10,600 nucleotides of DNA from Acidobacteriota bacterium (GTDB taxonomy: Bacteria > Acidobacteriota > Blastocatellia > Pyrinomonadales > Pyrinomonadaceae): NCBI GenBank assembly GCA_020853255.1, contig JADYZI010000410.1:1-10600 (forward strand), in the 5' to 3' direction. Positions 6,687 through 10,600 of this stretch are shown piece after piece (the stretch's first letter is position 1; the number at the start of each line of letters is the position of its first letter). The notes under the pieces are model-generated. The model saw only the letters and a list, made by a program, of their open reading frames with translations, was not told the DNA's origin and searched no databases. Position numbers and translations under genes: made by a program.

Positions 6687-8051
6687 ATGGCGATCAAATC
6701 GGTCCACATTACCAACTACTATCACAAAAACTCGGGCGGCATCAGCACGGCGTACAATAAGCTTCTTGAAGGGGCGAATCAGCACGGCCGTCATGTCCGG
6801 TTGATCGTTCCGGGCGAGAACGATGCGGTCGAAGACGTCGGACAATTCGGACGTATCTATTATGTGAAGGCCGGATTTTCACCCATCTTCGACAAACGGT
6901 ATCGCATTCTCTTGCCCTGGCGGACGTATTTTCTTGATCAGTCACCGATCAAAAAGATCCTCCGAGACGAAAGGCCGGACATGATCGAGATCGGTGAAAA
7001 GTACACCTTGAGCCTGATGGCCGGACTGCTTCGAAAGGGAATAATGAACATTTCTGAGCAGCGCCCAATGCTTGTTCACTTCTCGTGCGAACGAATGGAT
7101 GACAACGTCGGCGCATTTATCTCCAGCGGGCGTACATCGAAAAGATTATGTCAGGCATACATCCGCAACTATCTCTTTCCGATGTTCGATTTTCACCTGA
7201 CAAATTCGGACTATACCGCGGGTGAACTTCGTGAGGCCACCGCACCCGAGGCCGCCGGGAGCGGCCGCCTGCAAAACTTTTTTTGGCGTCTGCTCAGGAC
7301 GCCAAAAGCCCCGTCGTCCGCAAGAATATTTGTCAATCAATGCGGCGTTGATATTGAAAGGTTTTCATCGGAGCGGAAAAGTGCGGAAAAGCGAGAACGG
7401 ATATGCCGCGAAAATGACGTGCCGACTTCGGCGAAGCTCCTTCTTTACGCAGGCCGAATTTCGCCGGAAAAGAATGTGTCCCTTCTGCCGCGAATAATAA
7501 AACATCTGCTGCGGTCAGGCATTCCTGATTTTCGCCTTCTTGTCGCCGGTGCGGGGCCCGACCAGGAAAAACTGCGGGCTGAATGCGAGCAGGCCGCTCC
7601 GGGCAAGACCCGCATGCTCGGCCACGTTAATGACGCTGATCAACTGGCGGACCTTTTTGCAAATTGCGATGCATTCATCCATCCGAACCCGCGTGAGCCA
7701 TTTGGCATAACCCCGTTGGAAGCGATGGCATCGGGCCTGCCCGTCGCTGCTCCCGATTCAGGCGGAATACTTTCGTACGCTAGCGATGCCAATGCCTGGC
7801 TGTGCAAGACGGACCCAACGTCCTTTGCCTCGGCGTTGGACGACCTGTTCAGCAATGATGCCCGGCGAAACGCCAAAATTCAGAACGCCCTTGAAACCGC
7901 TCGCAAGTATGATTGGGCCACGTCGGTTATCGATCTTTACCGCTCGTACGATGAGATGTTTGCTGAATTTTCGCGGAATCCTGACGTATATATTTACAAG
8001 GCCGCAGCCAAGGATTTCAATTTTTCAAAGGAGTTTATTTCTGAAGCCTGA
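6687..8051 (+). CDS. GT4-family glycosyltransferase, first of a tandem pair
   Basis: A 454-residue GT-B enzyme. N-terminal half: KSVHITNYYHKNSGGIST (4-21), which holds the first strand and the glycine-rich acceptor loop, and VHFSCERMDDN (130-140), characteristic of this subfamily. C-terminal half: YAGRISPEKN (254-263, with R257 and K262 expected to hold donor phosphates), AGAGPD (287-292) and HPNPREPFGITPLEAMASG (332-350), giving the classic E337-x7-E345 donor site. No signal peptide or membrane segment; likely cytosolic or peripheral. AGGG six bases before the ATG supports the start. The gene follows the membrane protein by 15 bases and is followed after 37 bases by a close paralogue. A tail after the GT-B fold (about 430-454, ending KDFNFSKEFISEA) is shared in pattern with that paralogue. 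Donor and acceptor cannot be read from sequence. Confidence 0.9.
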   Translation: MAIKSVHITNYYHKNSGGISTAYNKLLEGANQHGRHVRLIVPGENDAVEDVGQFGRIYYVKAGFSPIFDKRYRILLPWRTYFLDQSPIKKILRDERPDMIEIGEKYTLSLMAGLLRKGIMNISEQRPMLVHFSCERMDDNVGAFISSGRTSKRLCQAYIRNYLFPMFDFHLTNSDYTAGELREATAPEAAGSGRLQNFFWRLLRTPKAPSSARIFVNQCGVDIERFSSERKSAEKRERICRENDVPTSAKLLLYAGRISPEKNVSLLPRIIKHLLRSGIPDFRLLVAGAGPDQEKLRAECEQAAPGKTRMLGHVNDADQLADLFANCDAFIHPNPREPFGITPLEAMASGLPVAAPDSGGILSYASDANAWLCKTDPTSFASALDDLFSNDARRNAKIQNALETARKYDWATSVIDLYRSYDEMFAEFSRNPDVYIYKAAAKDFNFSKEFISEA

Positions 8052-8088
8052 GGTTCACCCCAGATCTTGAACGTTCGAATATAAGAAA

Positions 8089-9450
8089 ATGGCTCAGCCC
8101 ATAAAGTCGATCCATATTACCAATTACTACCACAAGAACTCCGGCGGCATCAGCACCAGTTTCAATAATCTTATGGCCGCGGCGGAGCGACGCCGCCGTC
8201 ATGTTCGCCTTATCGTCCCGGGCCAAACGGAGTCAGTTGAAGACGTAAATCCCTTTGCCCGGATTTATTACGTGCCTGCAAAATACTCGCCTATCGTCGA
8301 CAAACGATACCGGATCATGATGCCGTGGCAGTATATGATCAAGGATTCGATCATCCGCCGCATCCTGCTTGAAGAAAAGGCAGACATGATAGAGGTGACA
8401 GACAAATATACCTTGAGCCTCCTCGGTGTGATGATCCGCACAGATCATTTCAAGAAAATTGGCCGTCCGATGCTTGTCCATTTTTCCTGCGAACGGATGG
8501 ATGACAATATTGAGGCGTTTCTCACAGGCGGACGAATTGGAAAATGGTTCGCCCGGCGTCTGATCGGCAACTATACAATGCCGAATTTTGATTACCATAT
8601 TGCAAACTCGGTTTACACGGCAGAAGAATTTTATAGCTCGGTCTCCCCGAAAATGAACCAGCGCCGAAGCGGGCGTTTTTTTAACTGGTGCTGGCGTACA
8701 TTTAAGGCACCGCGAGTTCCAGTTGGGGAACGCATCTTCGTTTGCCCCCGCGGTGTCGATCCGGCACATTTTACGCCGGAGCGTATCTCTGATGACGTCC
8801 GGCGCGAGATGATCGAACGGTCAGGAATTCCTGAAGGGGCTGTCATTCTTCTCTATGCCGGACGGCTTTCGCCCGAAAAGAATATTGGCCTGCTGGTTGA
8901 TCTAATGAAGGTCCTCGCTCAAGACACCGACAGCGACTATAGGCTGCTCATCGCCGGTGCCGGCCCAAAAGCGGGCTGGCTTCAGGACAAAACCGACAAG
9001 TATTTTTCCGGCAAGGCGGTTCAGCTTGGTCATTTGGACAAGGAAACGCTTGCAAACTACTACGCAAACGCCGACATCTTTGTCCATCCAAACCCAAAGG
9101 AGCCATTCGGCATCGCACCGCTCGAAGCAATGGCCTCAGGCGTCCCGACCGTTGCCCCAAATGCCGGCGGGATACTCTCATACGCAACGAACGAGAACGC
9201 GTGGCTCGTAACACCGACTGGAGAGAACTTTGCTGACGCGATCCGCGAGATCGTCGCGGATGAGCCCCTGCGTAAAAGTAAGATCGAAAAAGCGCTCAAG
9301 ACGGCAAGGGCAAATACGCGGGAAGCTTCCACCGACCGATTGTTCGCCACGTACGATCAAATTTACGCCGACTTTCAACAACGGCGCGAGCTGTTTACCG
9401 ATATCGACGAAGCGAAGAAGTTCGACTTCGTGAAGGGAGTGCTCGAATGA
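8089..9450 (+). CDS. GT4-family glycosyltransferase, second of a tandem pair
   Basis: A 453-residue paralogue of the preceding gene, collinear along its whole length. Shared blocks include IKSIHITNYYHKNSGGIST (5-23), RHVRLIVPG (37-45), DKRYRI (71-76), KYTLSLL (106-112) and RPMLVHFSCERMDDN (126-140). The donor-site motifs are YAGRLSPEKN (256-265) and HPNPKEPFGIAPLEAMASG (333-351), with E338-x7-E346. It ends in a related tail, EAKKFDFVKGVLE. The pair differs most at 180-210 and near the C-terminus, where the first copy has KYDWATS and this one ANTREAS. The ATG at 8089 has only a weak AAGAAA before it. Its last four bases (ATGA) contain the start codon of the toxin gene, so the two are translationally coupled. 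Tandem duplication followed by divergence suggests successive sugar additions or different acceptors (inference). Confidence 0.9.
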   Translation: MAQPIKSIHITNYYHKNSGGISTSFNNLMAAAERRRRHVRLIVPGQTESVEDVNPFARIYYVPAKYSPIVDKRYRIMMPWQYMIKDSIIRRILLEEKADMIEVTDKYTLSLLGVMIRTDHFKKIGRPMLVHFSCERMDDNIEAFLTGGRIGKWFARRLIGNYTMPNFDYHIANSVYTAEEFYSSVSPKMNQRRSGRFFNWCWRTFKAPRVPVGERIFVCPRGVDPAHFTPERISDDVRREMIERSGIPEGAVILLYAGRLSPEKNIGLLVDLMKVLAQDTDSDYRLLIAGAGPKAGWLQDKTDKYFSGKAVQLGHLDKETLANYYANADIFVHPNPKEPFGIAPLEAMASGVPTVAPNAGGILSYATNENAWLVTPTGENFADAIREIVADEPLRKSKIEKALKTARANTREASTDRLFATYDQIYADFQQRRELFTDIDEAKKFDFVKGVLE

Positions 9451-9734
9451 TCAAGATCAAGTGGTCTGCTCGCAAAAATCGGATCAACGCCGCGAAACAC
9501 AAGGTCGATTTCAGCGAAGCCGCAACCGTTTTCGATGATCCGGCACACGCATCGGTTTCCGACCCGGATCATTCGGTCACGGAAAATCGATATATTACGA
9601 TCGGAATGTCAGTCAAACAAAGGCTGATAATTATGGCACATACATACGAAGATGATAAAATCCGTATCATTACGGCAAGAAGGTCAACAAGGTCTGAACG
9701 CGAAATATATGAGGAAGGAGAGATCGATGCGTAA
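9447..9734 (+). CDS. brnT: BrnT-family toxin (RelE-like ribonuclease fold)
   Basis: A 95-residue protein with the BrnT pattern: IKWSARKNRINAAKHKVDF (4-22) with W6, N14, K17, H18 and F22; EAATVFDDP (24-32); an SDPDHS loop (38-43); ENRYITIGMS (46-55); and RIITARRSTRSEREIYEE (73-90). BrnT proteins are small ribonucleases that stop translation when not bound by the antitoxin, and the usual gene order is toxin first, as here. The start ATG overlaps the stop of the glycosyltransferase gene by 4 bases and has AAGGGAG (9433-9439) upstream. The length is normal for the family and the typical conserved residues are intact, so it is probably active. Unusually, it has no upstream space for a promoter of its own. 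Confidence 0.88.
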   Translation: MIKIKWSARKNRINAAKHKVDFSEAATVFDDPAHASVSDPDHSVTENRYITIGMSVKQRLIIMAHTYEDDKIRIITARRSTRSEREIYEEGEIDA

Positions 9735-9987
9735 AGAATATGACCTGTCAGGGGCCGAACGCGGAAAGTTTTTTGGAAAAGTGGATACGCAAAGTCCGGT
9801 AATTGAGGAGGACGACACGCTCGAAGAAGCTCTCGAAACTGAGTTGCTCGTACTTGAATCAAATCTTGGCCGGATAAAAATGCTCCGGTCCCGCCTCGCC
9901 GAACTCGACTCATCTGCACGTGAGAACGTCGTCAAGCGCATTTCGGAAGCTAGCGATGCATTGGAGGAAATGGCACTTTCCGAATAG
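9727..9987 (+). CDS. BrnA-like antitoxin with non-standard helical C-terminus
   Basis: An 86-residue protein beginning MRKEYDLSGAERGKF (1-15), the N-terminal signature of antitoxins encoded next to BrnT toxins. The start at 9727 overlaps the end of brnT by 8 bases in another frame and has a strong AAGGAG (9715-9720) six bases before it. The remainder differs from usual BrnA: instead of a ribbon-helix-helix DNA-binding segment it has an acidic linker (IEEDDTLEEALETE, 26-39) and a probable amphipathic helix or coiled coil (about 32-84, with Leu at 32, 36, 40, 41, 43, 47, 53, 57 and 60). No frameshift explains this; the frame is clean to its stop at 9985. It probably binds and blocks the toxin through its N-terminus. 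Without a DNA-binding part it might not repress its own operon. Alternative: a short partner of another function. Confidence 0.7.
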   Translation: MRKEYDLSGAERGKFFGKVDTQSPVIEEDDTLEEALETELLVLESNLGRIKMLRSRLAELDSSARENVVKRISEASDALEEMALSE

Positions 9988-10600
9988 ATGCTCGAACTAG
10001 TAGTTGCAAACCTCAAGGTGCGTCCGTTTCGCACGCTGATCAGCGTGATCGGCGTAGCCCTCGGCGTTGTGCTGGTCGTACTTTTTACCGGCTTGGCACG
10101 TGGGATGACGCAGGAAATGGCAAAGCGGGCGACGAACTGGAAGGCCGAGATCGTCTTCAGCCGGCCCGGCGGCATGGACCTGACAAGTTCGACGCTGAAT
10201 GTCAGCACAGCCTATGTCGAAAAACTGGATCAGATCGAGGGCGTTCAGTCGACCACGCCGGTCGGCCGCTATATAACTCCAAGTTCAAAAGGCCGCTTCG
10301 GCATACAGCAGCTTGACGGCATTATTTGGGAACAATTCGCCGCGATGAACGAAATGGAGCTGATCGAGGGACGCGCGCCGCAGGCCCATGATGAGGCCAT
10401 CGTGGACGAACGTCAGATGCGCGACGATCATCTAAAGCTTGGCGATACCATAGAACTTTTCGGCAATAAGCCATATAAAGTCGTCGGCGTATTTTCGCCG
10501 CCTTCCGGGTCGCGTATAAAGATCTCGCTTGCGGCGATGCAGGAAGCCCTTGAGGTCAATGACAAATGCACGTACATCCTGGTAAAGGTTCGCGACGGGG
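9988..10600 (+). CDS. MacB/FtsX-type ABC transporter permease (N-terminal part)
   Basis: The first 204 residues of an ABC permease of the MacB/FtsX class; the gene runs off the right edge. The N-terminus LELVVANLKVRPFRTLISVIGVALGVVLVVLF (2-33) is typical: a short amphipathic start, the R-x-x-L-T/S turn, then the first membrane helix (about 15-37). The rest is the beginning of the periplasmic MacB_PCD domain: a VEKLDQIEGVQSTTPV segment (77-92), GRAP/EAIVDE (128-141), LKLGDTIEL (149-157) and YKVVGVFSPP (163-172). Its ATG directly follows the antitoxin stop codon (TAG 9985-9987) with no good Shine-Dalgarno near, so it is probably translated by coupling. The ATP-binding subunit and any membrane-fusion partner are not in the window. 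It may export a product, or act on lipoproteins or the envelope, as other members of the class do. Confidence 0.88.
   Translation, partial: MLELVVANLKVRPFRTLISVIGVALGVVLVVLFTGLARGMTQEMAKRATNWKAEIVFSRPGGMDLTSSTLNVSTAYVEKLDQIEGVQSTTPVGRYITPSSKGRFGIQQLDGIIWEQFAAMNEMELIEGRAPQAHDEAIVDERQMRDDHLKLGDTIELFGNKPYKVVGVFSPPSGSRIKISLAAMQEALEVNDKCTYILVKVRDG

Noticed and set aside
9727..9987. A frameshift as explanation for the odd antitoxin C-terminus
   Set aside because: The frame is open and helix-like to its stop, the stop abuts the next start codon exactly, and no other frame shows an RHH-like continuation.
9684..10208. 174-codon minus-strand open frame across the antitoxin and permease genes
   Set aside because: The plus strand carries clear toxin, antitoxin and MacB-type permease sequences; the antisense translation is Ser/Arg-rich low-complexity sequence.

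Overview
The window is about 10.6 kb of bacterial chromosome with moderate G+C. No rRNA, tRNA, transposase, phage gene or CRISPR array is visible. The organism cannot be named from the sequence. The combination of a CBM9/DUF5916-type secreted protein, a DUF4097 protein, a MacB-like permease, GT4 glycosyltransferases and intergenic inverted repeats would fit an Acidobacteriota (Blastocatellia-like) or similar environmental Gram-negative genome; this is inference only.

Layout. On the minus strand, positions 1-2740 hold two genes for exported proteins. One is a CBM9-like/DUF5916-type protein whose C-terminal part lies outside the window (1-625). The other is a 636-residue DUF4097-type beta-solenoid protein (830-2740). 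A 570-base divergent intergenic region (2741-3310) follows. It holds no convincing gene but carries several inverted repeats, including a branched element with 9-bp outer and 11-bp inner arms.

On the plus strand, eight genes run from 3311 to the right edge with almost no spacing, so they look like one operon: a PHP-domain metallohydrolase (3311-4543); a GT4 glycosyltransferase (about 4643-5854); a multi-pass membrane protein of unknown family (5841-6671); two tandem, clearly paralogous GT4 glycosyltransferases (6687-8051 and 8089-9450); a BrnT-family toxin (9447-9734); a small antitoxin-like protein with a BrnA-type N-terminus and an unusual helical C-terminus (9727-9987); and the start of a MacB/FtsX-type ABC permease (9988-10600). 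Several junctions are translationally coupled: overlaps of 14, 4 and 8 bases, and one directly abutting stop/start.

How they may work together (inference). Three cytosolic GT-B sugar transferases, one integral membrane protein and a PHP hydrolase suggest assembly of a glycolipid or other surface glycoconjugate, with the ABC permease possibly acting in export or envelope remodelling. The toxin-antitoxin pair has no room for its own promoter and appears wired into this operon. The most unusual points are the 77-base near-perfect inverted repeat at the PHP/GT junction, the TA pair embedded by overlapping frames, the antitoxin without a recognisable DNA-binding domain, and the duplicated GT4 pair sharing a private C-terminal tail.
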